Assembly (NCBI RefSeq): GCF_003149475.2
Contig: NZ_QFWV02000007.1
Coordinates: 228,614-292,613 of the forward strand
DNA length: 64,000 bases
Direction of reading: 5' to 3'
Source of the DNA: Oceaniradius stylonematis
GTDB lineage: Bacteria; Pseudomonadota; Alphaproteobacteria; Rhizobiales; Rhizobiaceae
Numbering within the stretch: position 1 is the first letter of the stretch; the number at the start of each line of letters is the position of its first letter. This document shows, in pieces, positions 54,993 to 62,908 of the stretch. The position numbers and the translations under genes are program-made. The notes beneath the pieces are model-generated. The model had not been told where the DNA came from and made no database searches. It saw only the letters and a list, made by a program, of their open reading frames with translations.

Positions 54993-56425
54993 CCCAGATT
55001 GCTGCCAATGCAAAAGCACCCCTCGATGCGGCGGCGATTGCCGAGCGCCAGGGCAACGCCAGGGGGCGGGACAAGGGCGAGGCCGACGGGGAGTTTGCCA
55101 GGCTCGTCAAGGATGCGGGAACCGGAACGCGCAAGCCGGCGCCGGACGCCGCGCACGAAAAGGCCGGGCGCATCGTCCAGAAAACGGGTCAGCCGGAGGG
55201 CCATGGGCCCGATGTGAAGACCGCCGGTGCGGTCGGCGCGCGCCCGCGCGAGACCGCCAAAGAAGGCGAACACGTCGCAGCCGACACCGATCGGACAGCG
55301 GACGGTCTATCCGGTGCGGGTGGATCCGAGACCGGAAACGGGCAGCCGATCCACGTCCCGCGTCCAGCCGGATCGTCGGCCGCTGCCAGGGAAAGCGAGG
55401 CGGCAATAAAACTTCAGGGCTCCGAACAGGCGCCGGAAGCGCAAGCGGCCAGACCGGCTGAGACGAACGGCAATGGACAGACCGACAAGGACGCCGAAAC
55501 CGTTCAGTCTCCCGCCGCCGGTCCCGCGCCGGTCGTCGCGGTGATGGCCGTTGCACCCTATCTGACGGCGCGCACCATCTCGGCCGATATCGCGGCCAGG
55601 CCGGCAGCGCCACAGCCGTCGGCCATCGAGATCGATCGCGTTGCGAGCGCGGAGACCATCGACATGCCGGCGGGCAAGGGGCAGGCGGCATCGTCGAGGG
55701 CGGAAACGATCGACATGGCATTCGCCGCCGGCAAGGGCAGCAGGGAGGGCGGCACCGGCTTCGGCAACGCCCGGACCGGCGCCGGTCAGGCGCCCGCGGT
55801 CAAGTTGGGCGCGGCGTCCGGCGAAGGCCCCGCCATTCCGCCCGCCGGCAGCGCCGCTGCGCCGGCGGGCGGCGAAGCGCGGCCGTCGCAGCCCGTGGTC
55901 GTTCCGCTCGATCTCGGCCGGGCGCTTGCGGGCGAGGGCGATCTGCCCGCATCCATGCGCGAAGCGGTCTCCTCGCACGTCGCCCGCGTGATGGCCGTGC
56001 CGGCCGCGGCCGGGCAGCCGGTTTCCGTCTTGCGCATCCAGCTTCAGCCGGCCCATCTGGGCCAGATCAACGTGACAATGCGCATGTCCGGCGAGCAGAT
56101 GACGGTCACCTTGACGCCCGACAGTGCCTCGGCGGCCCGCGCTCTCGGGTCCGATCAGGAGACGATCGCCACCGTACTTCGAGCGGTTGGCGGCTCGTTC
56201 GCGGGCGCCAACATCGAGATTGCCGGCGAAGGACAGATGCGCACCGGTGGCGACGACACCGCGTCGCGCAGCTTCGAGGGCCGTCAGGGCGACCGGTCCG
56301 GTGAGGGCGGTCGTGGCTCCGCATCGGGTGGTTCGGGCGGTTCGAGCGACGGCATCGAGACCGGCCCCGCCGGCGCCCACAACGGCGCACACCCGTCAAG
56401 CGCCGAGGGCCGAATCATTATCTGA
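54989..56425 (+). CDS. fliK: flagellar hook-length control protein FliK (MotD)
   Basis: Measures hook length and triggers the FlhB export switch. The 478-residue product is mostly low-complexity, Ala/Gly/Glu-rich, with a C-terminal Flg_hook domain (about 345-425) containing SVLRIQLQPAHLGQINVTMR and EQMTVTLTPDSASAARAL. In rhizobia the gene was first named motD. GTG start overlapping the motC stop (GTGA). Last gene of the fliF-motB-motC run. Confidence 0.9.
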   Translation: MTQIAANAKAPLDAAAIAERQGNARGRDKGEADGEFARLVKDAGTGTRKPAPDAAHEKAGRIVQKTGQPEGHGPDVKTAGAVGARPRETAKEGEHVAADTDRTADGLSGAGGSETGNGQPIHVPRPAGSSAAARESEAAIKLQGSEQAPEAQAARPAETNGNGQTDKDAETVQSPAAGPAPVVAVMAVAPYLTARTISADIAARPAAPQPSAIEIDRVASAETIDMPAGKGQAASSRAETIDMAFAAGKGSREGGTGFGNARTGAGQAPAVKLGAASGEGPAIPPAGSAAAPAGGEARPSQPVVVPLDLGRALAGEGDLPASMREAVSSHVARVMAVPAAAGQPVSVLRIQLQPAHLGQINVTMRMSGEQMTVTLTPDSASAARALGSDQETIATVLRAVGGSFAGANIEIAGEGQMRTGGDDTASRSFEGRQGDRSGEGGRGSASGGSGGSSDGIETGPAGAHNGAHPSSAEGRIII

Positions 56426-56428
56426 TGG

Positions 56429-56444
56429 TTAACAGCTCGTTAAC
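56429..56444. promoter_or_regulatory. CtrA-type box upstream of ftcR
   Basis: TTAACAGCTCGTTAAC fits the CtrA consensus TTAA-N7-TTAAC exactly. A third TTAAG follows at 56452-56456, spaced by eight bases. It lies four bases past the fliK stop and about 174 bases before the ftcR ATG. CtrA control of the FtcR/Rem regulator has been described in Sinorhizobium; here it is an inference from pattern. Confidence 0.6.
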
Positions 56445-56617
56445 GCGATCGTTAAGACTTGTCCGAGCCTTGCGGTTCAACGGCCCTTTGCCTTCAGTCA
56501 GCCCGTTTTTCGATTCGTTCCTGAAGTGCAATAGGTAAAAAACAGGGGGGTGAGAGGGGTTTCGGCTGGCCATACCAATAAGTCATCGTTTGGGGACTGA
56601 TTTGGCGGGCAACACAC

Positions 56618-57355
56618 ATGATCGTAATTGTCGACGACCGGCGCGCCGTGCTGGACGCGTATCGGAGCATGTTTTCGCGTATTGGGTATTCCGTTTACGG
56701 GATGAATTCATCGGAAATACAGGACTGGCTTGAGTCGTCACCTTCGGAAGAAGTGCAGACGATCCAGTCTTTCTTGGTTGGACAAACAAACGACGAAGAC
56801 ACGCTGATCAATGCGCTGCGTGCCAAGACGCGCGTGCCGATCATCGCCATGCTCGAGACCGGCTCCCTTGACGAGACCCTGCAGCGCTTCGACATCGGCG
56901 CCGACGATGTGGTGCGCAAGCCCGTCCATGTCCGCGAGATACTCGCGCGCATCTCGGCCATCCGCCGCCGCTCCGAGCAGAGCAAGACCTATATCGACTG
57001 CGGCCGGCTGCGCGTCTTCATGGACGGGCGCGATCCGCTCATCGACGGCAAGCCCTTCCCGCTGCCGCGCCGGGAGCGCCGCGTTCTGGAGTATCTGGCC
57101 GGCAATGGCGAGCGCCGCGCCTCGCGCACCCAGGTCTACAACGCCGTCTACGGCGTGCTCGAAGACCATGTCGAGGAGTGCGTCATCGAGAGCCACATCT
57201 CCAAACTGCGCAAGAAGCTGACCCGCATTCTCGGCGTCAACGTCATCGATTCGCGCCGTTATCTCGGTTACCGGCTTTGCATGGATTCGCTGCGCACGCC
57301 GGTGCCGATCGCCCAGCCCGCCGCAGAGCAGCCTCAGGCAAGTTTGGTCGTGTAA
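56618..57355 (+). CDS. ftcR: flagellar transcriptional regulator FtcR (Rem-like)
   Basis: OmpR-type regulator that activates flagellar genes in Brucella and (as Rem) Sinorhizobium. The 245-residue product has a receiver-like N-terminus (MIVIVDDRRAVLDAYRSMFS) and a C-terminal winged helix (PLPRRERRVLEYLAGNGERR, CVIESHISKLRKKLTRILGV, DSRRYLGYRL). The usual phospho-acceptor aspartate near residue 50 is missing (EVQTIQSFLVG there), while the later KP motif stays (VRKPVHV). It is therefore probably not controlled by phosphorylation. A 192-base upstream region holds a CtrA-type box. Confidence 0.95.
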   Translation: MIVIVDDRRAVLDAYRSMFSRIGYSVYGMNSSEIQDWLESSPSEEVQTIQSFLVGQTNDEDTLINALRAKTRVPIIAMLETGSLDETLQRFDIGADDVVRKPVHVREILARISAIRRRSEQSKTYIDCGRLRVFMDGRDPLIDGKPFPLPRRERRVLEYLAGNGERRASRTQVYNAVYGVLEDHVEECVIESHISKLRKKLTRILGVNVIDSRRYLGYRLCMDSLRTPVPIAQPAAEQPQASLVV

Positions 57356-57358
57356 CCT

Positions 57359-57378
57359 TTCTCGCACAATCGCGAGAA
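57359..57378 (+). promoter_or_regulatory. inverted repeat in the ftcR-flgE gap
   Basis: TTCTCGC and GCGAGAA arms (7 bp) with a 6-base loop start three bases past the ftcR stop, and the right arm runs into the AAGGGGG ribosome binding site of flgE. It could reduce flgE translation or end ftcR transcripts; there is no T tract. Confidence 0.4.
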
Positions 57379-57390
57379 GGGGGTCCGCCC

Positions 57391-58641
57391 ATGAGTCTTT
57401 ACGGTATGATGCGCACCGGCGTGTCCGGTATGCAGGGGCAGGCAAGCAAGCTTTCCACGGTCGCCGACAACATCGCCAACTCCGCGACGACGGGATACAA
57501 GAAGCTCGGCGTCGAGTTCTCGACGCTGGTCGTCAACAATCTTCCCAACAGCCACAATTCTGGCGGCATCGTCACCAATGTCCGCCAGCACGTCTCCCAG
57601 CAGGGCGTGCTGCAGTTCACCAGTTCGGCGCTCGATCTGGCCGTCGATGGCGGCGGCTTCTTCGTTGTCAAGGATCAGAACGGCAGTTCCTTCATGACGC
57701 GCGCGGGCGCTTTCGTTCCCGATGCCGAGGGCCGTCTGGTCAATTCGGCCGGCTATTTCCTGGCTGGTTACAGTTACGAGAACGGCGAACCGGCCGTGAC
57801 CGCCAACAGCCTCGAAGGCACCGAGATCGTCCGCCTGGACAATACGGCAATGGACGCAACTCCATCCCAGTTCGGCACATTCCAGGTGAACTTCCCGTCC
57901 GGTGCGCCCGTCGTCACCGGTACGCTGCCGTCGGCCAACGCCGCCACCTCCGAATTCTCGCAGAAAACCTCGATTCTCGCCTATGGCAATCTGGGCGACT
58001 CCCAACTGCTCGACGTTTACATGACCAAGACCGCGGCCAATACGTGGGAGATCGCGGTGTTCGATCAGTCCCAGGCGGCCGCCGGCACCAACTTCCCCTA
58101 TGGCGCCGGCCCGCTGGCGACCCAGACGGTCACCTTCGACGGCACGACCGGTCAGTTGAGCGGCGCGACCAGCTTCACCGTACCGGTCCCCAACGGCCAG
58201 CCGCTAGAGTTCGACATGACCAACTCGACGCAGCTTGCCACCGACTTCACGGTCGCCGAAGTCAGTGTTGACGGCAATGCGCCCGCGACCGTCAAGCAGC
58301 TCAACATCGGCGCCGATGGCACCGTCTATGCGCAATTCGAGAACGAGACGCTGCGCGCCCTGTTCCGCGTGCCGCTGGCCAATGTCGTCAGCCCCGACCG
58401 GCTGACCTCGCTTTCGGGCAACGTTTTTGTCGCCAATCAGGAAAGCGGCGATGTGCGCCTCGGCTTCCCCGGTGAGGACGAGTTGGGCACGCTGGTCTCC
58501 GGCGCGCTCGAATCCTCGAACGTCGATATCGCCGAGGAATTGACCGAAATGATCCAGGCGCAACGCAACTACACCGCCAACTCCAAGGTATTTCAGACCG
58601 GATCGGAGTTGATGGACGTCTTGTTAACACTCAAGCGTTAA
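57391..58641 (+). CDS. flgE: flagellar hook protein FlgE
   Basis: Hook subunit, 416 residues. Motifs: MSLYGMMRTGVSGMQGQASK, then VADNIANSATTGYKKLGVEF at about 26-45, LDLAVDGGGFFVVKDQNGSS in the D1 domain, and C-terminal ESSNVDIAEELTEMIQAQRN. The ATG at 57391 is chosen because the N-terminal hook helix starts there. First gene of the flgE-flgK-flgL-flaF-flbT-flgD run. Confidence 0.96.
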   Translation: MSLYGMMRTGVSGMQGQASKLSTVADNIANSATTGYKKLGVEFSTLVVNNLPNSHNSGGIVTNVRQHVSQQGVLQFTSSALDLAVDGGGFFVVKDQNGSSFMTRAGAFVPDAEGRLVNSAGYFLAGYSYENGEPAVTANSLEGTEIVRLDNTAMDATPSQFGTFQVNFPSGAPVVTGTLPSANAATSEFSQKTSILAYGNLGDSQLLDVYMTKTAANTWEIAVFDQSQAAAGTNFPYGAGPLATQTVTFDGTTGQLSGATSFTVPVPNGQPLEFDMTNSTQLATDFTVAEVSVDGNAPATVKQLNIGADGTVYAQFENETLRALFRVPLANVVSPDRLTSLSGNVFVANQESGDVRLGFPGEDELGTLVSGALESSNVDIAEELTEMIQAQRNYTANSKVFQTGSELMDVLLTLKR

Positions 58642-58745
58642 CCTTTGGCGTGTCGCGCTTTGTTGCGCGGCTTGCCGGCACATATGCCGCTCAATGATTG
58701 GGATGGGACGACGCCCGAACCGGGAATGTCTGGCAGGTAGATGAA

Positions 58746-60209
58746 ATGACGCTGACAGCGGCCATCAAGATTGCGCAGTCATCGCTGTTCAACGTGTCTC
58801 AGCAGACACAGCTTGCCTCGCGCAACATCACCGATGCCGGCAACGAGGATTATGTCCGTCGCCAGGCGCATGTGTCGACCGCGCCCTACGGCGCCCGCAC
58901 CTACTCGATCGGCCGCGCCGAACAGCCGGCCCTGTTCAAGAGTTCGCTCGCCGCCCTGTCCGACAGTGCCGGCCAGGCGGTGATCGGCGATGCCGCCTCT
59001 CGGCTCCAGACGGCGGTGAACGGCGTCGACAACCAGAATTCGGCGTCGGTCAAGATCGGCGCGCTGCGCGACGCTCTGCAGATCTACTCCGCCGATGCGT
59101 CCAATCCCATTCTCGGGTCATCGGCGATCGATGCCGCCCGCGACCTTGCGCGCTCGATCAGCAGCGCATCGCAGGGCATCCAGTCCTACCGCGCCGAGAT
59201 CGACCGCGACATCGCCGCCGGCGTCGATGATCTGCGCAGCCTGCTCGACCAGTTCGAAACCGCCAACAGCCTGGTCGTCCAGGGCACCCAGCTTCGCACC
59301 GACGTCAACGACGCGCTCGACCAGCGTGATGCGCTGCTCAAGCAGATGTCCGAATATGTATCGATCTCGGTGGTGCAGCGCGACAACAACGACTTCGTGC
59401 TCTACGCCGGCCAGGGAATCACGCTGTTCGAAACGGTGCCCAGAAACATCAGTTTCGACCCGCAGACGGCCTATTCGCCGACGACGACCGGCAATCCCTT
59501 GCGGATCGATGGGGTTCCGCTGACCGTCGGGCAGGGCGCCAACACCTCCGCTTCCGGCAAGCTGTCCGCGCTGATGCAGGCGCGCGACAGTGTCGCCGTG
59601 CAGCAGCAGTCCCAGCTCGACGAGATCGCGCGGGGCCTCGTCGAGACCTTTGCCGAAACCGACCAGATAGGCGGCGGCGCGCCGGCGCAGGCGGGCCTAT
59701 TCACCTATGCCGGCGGCCCCGGCATCCCGCCGGCGGGCACGCTGGTGCCCGGCATGGCCGCCTCGTTGACCGTCAGCGCCGCCTTCGATCCCGAGCAGGG
59801 CGGCGATCCGACGCTTCTGCGCGACGGCGGCGCCAACGGCGCGGCCTATGTCGCCAACACCACCGGCGGCGCGGCCTACTCCGACAATCTGCTGGCCCTT
59901 GTGCAGGGTCTCGACACGCCGCGCGCGATCGATGCGACCGCCGGCATTGCCGGAGACCGCTCTGTCAGCGGCTACGCCGATGCGTCGATCGGCTGGGTGG
60001 AGAATCTGCGCTCGACCGCGAACATGGCCTCGCAGAGCAAGAAGGCGCTGCACGACAAGCTGTCGGGCGACTATCTGGCCAAGACGGGCGTGTCCATCGA
60101 CGAGGAGATGACCAAGCTGATCGCGCTCGAACAGTCCTATGAGGCGTCGGCCCGGATCATGAGCGTGGTCGACCGGCTGTTCGACACCTTGTTCGCGGCG
60201 GTGAGGTAA
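58746..60209 (+). CDS. flgK: flagellar hook-associated protein FlgK
   Basis: First hook-filament junction protein (HAP1), 487 residues. MTLTAAIKIAQSSLFNVSQQ opens the rod-like N-terminal helix, with ASRNITDAGNEDYVRRQA replacing the more usual [15 protein letters not shown]; the C-terminal GVSIDEEMTKLIALEQSYEA followed by SARIMSVVDRLFDTLF is typical. The ATG at 58746 is used. The 104-base gap from flgE contains two GTTAAC elements spaced 14 bases apart. Confidence 0.94.
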   Translation: MTLTAAIKIAQSSLFNVSQQTQLASRNITDAGNEDYVRRQAHVSTAPYGARTYSIGRAEQPALFKSSLAALSDSAGQAVIGDAASRLQTAVNGVDNQNSASVKIGALRDALQIYSADASNPILGSSAIDAARDLARSISSASQGIQSYRAEIDRDIAAGVDDLRSLLDQFETANSLVVQGTQLRTDVNDALDQRDALLKQMSEYVSISVVQRDNNDFVLYAGQGITLFETVPRNISFDPQTAYSPTTTGNPLRIDGVPLTVGQGANTSASGKLSALMQARDSVAVQQQSQLDEIARGLVETFAETDQIGGGAPAQAGLFTYAGGPGIPPAGTLVPGMAASLTVSAAFDPEQGGDPTLLRDGGANGAAYVANTTGGAAYSDNLLALVQGLDTPRAIDATAGIAGDRSVSGYADASIGWVENLRSTANMASQSKKALHDKLSGDYLAKTGVSIDEEMTKLIALEQSYEASARIMSVVDRLFDTLFAAVR

Positions 60210-60213
60210 CCCC

Positions 60214-61257
60214 ATGAAGGTCACGCCGCACGTCGCCACCTATTCAATGTTCAACTCGGTGCGCAACGCAACCGCGTCGATGCAGATCGATCTGGTGCGC
60301 CTGCAGCAGGAAGTGGTGACCGGCAAGCTCGCCGACAGCGGGCTGGTCCTGGGTGCCCGCTCGGAGAACCTGGCTTCGTTCAAGTCGGACATTGCCCAGC
60401 TCAAGCGCATCATCGACACCAATGGCGTGACCGCTTCGCGCCTCGACATGACGCAGACCGCGCTCAGGCAGCTCAACGCGATCTCCGACGATCTGGTCAA
60501 CACGCTCGGCCTGTCGCTGGGCGACGAGGCGCAGAAGAACGTCGTGCTGACGGAGTCGCAGAACGCCATCGAACAGATCACCAGCCTGCTCAACACCCAG
60601 GTCAACGGCGTGCACATCTTCGGCGGCGTGAACACCGCCAGCGCGCCGATGGCGGCCCATACGGGCGGCGCCGGGGAGGCCGCTTTCGACACCGCCTTCG
60701 CAGGCCATTTCGGCTTTGCCAAGACCGATGCCGCCGCTGCCGGCATCACCGCCGCGCAAATGACCGACTTCCTCGAAAACGTGCTCGAGCCGCAATTCAT
60801 GGGCGCCGGCTGGACGACCGACTATTCGTCCGCCACCGACGAGACGATCAACGCGCGCATCGGCATCGACACGGTGGCCAGCGCTTCGGTCTCGGCCAAC
60901 GAGGACGGGTTCCGCAAGCTCATGCTGGGCGCGGTCGTCGCCAAGGAGCTTTATGCCGCGCCGCTGTCGCAGGAGGCGCGTGACACGGCGGCCCTGTTCG
61001 CCATGTCCAGCGCCAAGACCGGCGGCACGGGCATCACCGGTCTCGAGAGCAGCGTCGGCCTGATGGAGAACCGCATCGACCGGCAGAACAAGACCATGAC
61101 CAGCCAGATGGATGTGTTGACACGTCTGTCCGACAATCTCGAAGGGGTCGACCAGTATGAGGCGTCGACCGCGCTGACCAATCTTCTGACCCAGATCGAG
61201 GCGTCCTACGCCACGACCGCCCGCATCCAGCAGATGAGTATTATGCGCTATCTGTGA
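60214..61257 (+). CDS. flgL: flagellar hook-associated protein FlgL
   Basis: Second junction protein (HAP3), 347 residues, related to flagellin. N-terminal helix (TYSMFNSVRNATASMQIDLV, LQQEVVTGKLADSGLVLGAR), ITSLLNTQVNGVHIFGGVNT in the core, and C-terminal TRLSDNLEGVDQYEASTALT with QIEASYATTARIQQM. Four bases after flgK. Confidence 0.94.
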   Translation: MKVTPHVATYSMFNSVRNATASMQIDLVRLQQEVVTGKLADSGLVLGARSENLASFKSDIAQLKRIIDTNGVTASRLDMTQTALRQLNAISDDLVNTLGLSLGDEAQKNVVLTESQNAIEQITSLLNTQVNGVHIFGGVNTASAPMAAHTGGAGEAAFDTAFAGHFGFAKTDAAAAGITAAQMTDFLENVLEPQFMGAGWTTDYSSATDETINARIGIDTVASASVSANEDGFRKLMLGAVVAKELYAAPLSQEARDTAALFAMSSAKTGGTGITGLESSVGLMENRIDRQNKTMTSQMDVLTRLSDNLEGVDQYEASTALTNLLTQIEASYATTARIQQMSIMRYL

Positions 61258-61277
61258 CAAGAGCCAGGAAGGCCATC

Positions 61278-61625
61278 ATGATCCGAGTAAGTTACGCCGA
61301 AATCGAGTCCGATTCCCTTGTTGGTTCGCGTGAGCGGGAACAGCAATTGCTCGACCAGTCCATTGCCCTGATGGATCAGGCGCTCAAGGACGGGCCCAAC
61401 TCGATGGCGACGGTCGAGGCGATGCATTTCACGATGCGGCTGTGGACCCATCTGATGCAGGACCTGGCCGAACCGGAAAACGAACTGCCCGACGATCTGC
61501 GCGCCAGCCTGATCTCGATCGGCATCTGGATCCTCAAGGAGGCCGATGCGGTGCGCATCGGCGAACAGGGATCGATTTCGGAAATCCGCGACATCACGGC
61601 CATCATCCGGGACGGGCTGAAATGA
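61278..61625 (+). CDS. flaF: flagellar biosynthesis regulator FlaF
   Basis: A 115-residue helical protein. In Caulobacter and Rhizobiales FlaF promotes flagellin synthesis or export and acts opposite FlbT. The ATG at 61278 is preceded by GGAAGG. MDQALKDGPNSMATVEAMHF and WTHLMQDLAEPENELPDDLR are typical. Its stop overlaps the flbT ATG (ATGA). Confidence 0.93.
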   Translation: MIRVSYAEIESDSLVGSREREQQLLDQSIALMDQALKDGPNSMATVEAMHFTMRLWTHLMQDLAEPENELPDDLRASLISIGIWILKEADAVRIGEQGSISEIRDITAIIRDGLK

Positions 61626-62077
61626 AGGGCACGTTCAAACTTTTCCTCAAGGCCAACGAACGCGTCTTCATCAATGGCGCGGTGCTGCGGGCCGACCGCA
61701 AGGTCGGCATCGAACTGCTCAACGATGTCGACTTCCTGCTCGAAAACCACGTGCTGCAGGTCGAGGACGCCGACACGCCGCTCAAGCAGCTCTATTTCAT
61801 CATCCAGATCATGCTGATGTCGCCGTCCGAAAAGCCTGCGGCAGCAAAGCTTTACAAGGATTCGGTCAAGGCGTTGCTGGCGACTTTCGACAGCGCCGAG
61901 GTGCTCAACGGCCTCAAGCAGATCGATGTGATGATCGCCGAGGAGCGCACCTTCGAGGCGCTCAAGGCGCTGCGCGCCCTTTTTGAGGTCGAGGCGGGCA
62001 TTCTTGCACGCAAGCGTGGCGAAAGCCTGGGATGCGATAATCCTGCCCAAGAGGACCGACACGCAGCGGCAGGATGA
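61622..62077 (+). CDS. flbT: flagellar biosynthesis repressor FlbT
   Basis: Small protein that regulates flagellin after transcription; in Caulobacter it promotes decay of a flagellin mRNA through its 5' leader. The 151-residue product has LKANERVFINGAVLRADRKV, DVDFLLENHVLQVEDADTPL, KQLYFIIQIMLMSPSEK and a helical C-terminus. ATG overlaps the flaF stop. The hairpin in the flaA leader is a natural candidate target. Four bases separate it from flgD. Confidence 0.94.
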   Translation: MKGTFKLFLKANERVFINGAVLRADRKVGIELLNDVDFLLENHVLQVEDADTPLKQLYFIIQIMLMSPSEKPAAAKLYKDSVKALLATFDSAEVLNGLKQIDVMIAEERTFEALKALRALFEVEAGILARKRGESLGCDNPAQEDRHAAAG

Positions 62078-62081
62078 AGCC

Positions 62082-62480
62082 ATGACCGACGTCAGCGCAG
62101 TTACAGGTGTCCAGGGAACGACCGGCACATCGCAGACCGGCAGTGCCCAGACGGTGGACTATGACGCCTTCCTGAAGCTGCTGACGGCGCAGATGCAGAA
62201 CCAGGACCCCACCGAGCCGATCAGCGACACCGAATACATCGCCCAGCTTGCGTCCTTCTCCAATGTGGAGCAGTCGACCAAGCTCAATGACAAGCTTGAC
62301 TACCTGATCCAGATGACATCGTTCCAGCAGGCCGGCTCGCTGATCGGGCGGACGGTGACATCCGCCGACGGCCTGACCTCTGGCACCGTGGCCGAGGTGA
62401 AGATCCTCAGCCAGGGCACCGTCGCCATTCTCAGCGACGGCACCGAAGTGCCGGTGAGCGCGGGCCTGACCGTCAGCTGA
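62082..62480 (+). CDS. flgD: flagellar hook assembly protein FlgD
   Basis: Hook-capping protein. The 132-residue product keeps the N-terminal FlgD motif DYDAFLKLLTAQMQNQDPTE followed by YIAQLASFSNVEQS, then GSLIGRTVTSADG. It is shorter than enteric FlgD (about 230 residues), lacking the C-terminal FnIII-like domain, as usual in Rhizobiales. The ATG at 62082 is four bases after flbT. Confidence 0.94.
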   Translation: MTDVSAVTGVQGTTGTSQTGSAQTVDYDAFLKLLTAQMQNQDPTEPISDTEYIAQLASFSNVEQSTKLNDKLDYLIQMTSFQQAGSLIGRTVTSADGLTSGTVAEVKILSQGTVAILSDGTEVPVSAGLTVS

Positions 62481-62508
62481 CCGCTCTGCGGCCACAAAAG
62501 GCATCAAG

Positions 62509-62775
62509 ATGGCCGAGGCCGACGTCATTGAAATCGTCCAGCTTGCGATCTGGACGACGCTGGTCACCGCCGGCCCGTCCGTGTTCGCGGCGATGTTTGT
62601 CGGCATTGCGATCGCGCTGTTCCAGGCGCTGACCCAGGTTCAGGAAATCACGCTCACCTTCATCCCCAAGATCGTCGTCATCCTCGTGACGATCTCCTTT
62701 TCCGCCGCCTTCATGGGCGCACAGATCGGCCGCATGACAGAGGTGCTCTACGGCCGCATCCAGACCGGCTTCTGA
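62509..62775 (+). CDS. fliQ: flagellar export apparatus protein FliQ
   Basis: Export-gate subunit, 88 residues with two membrane segments (about 15-40 and 52-72) and the motif IALFQALTQVQEITLTFIPK at about 35-54. It lies between flgD and flhA. Confidence 0.96.
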   Translation: MAEADVIEIVQLAIWTTLVTAGPSVFAAMFVGIAIALFQALTQVQEITLTFIPKIVVILVTISFSAAFMGAQIGRMTEVLYGRIQTGF

Positions 62776-62908
62776 GCCCGGATTTCCGGCTTTTGGGCAG
62801 CAGTTGACCGGCTTGCCGCCAGCCCCGTGCAAGCCCCGGATTCGATGATCGCGGATATGACCGGCGCACGGGTCACGCGCGCTGGACCTCTCGGTCTCGG
62901 AGACGGCT

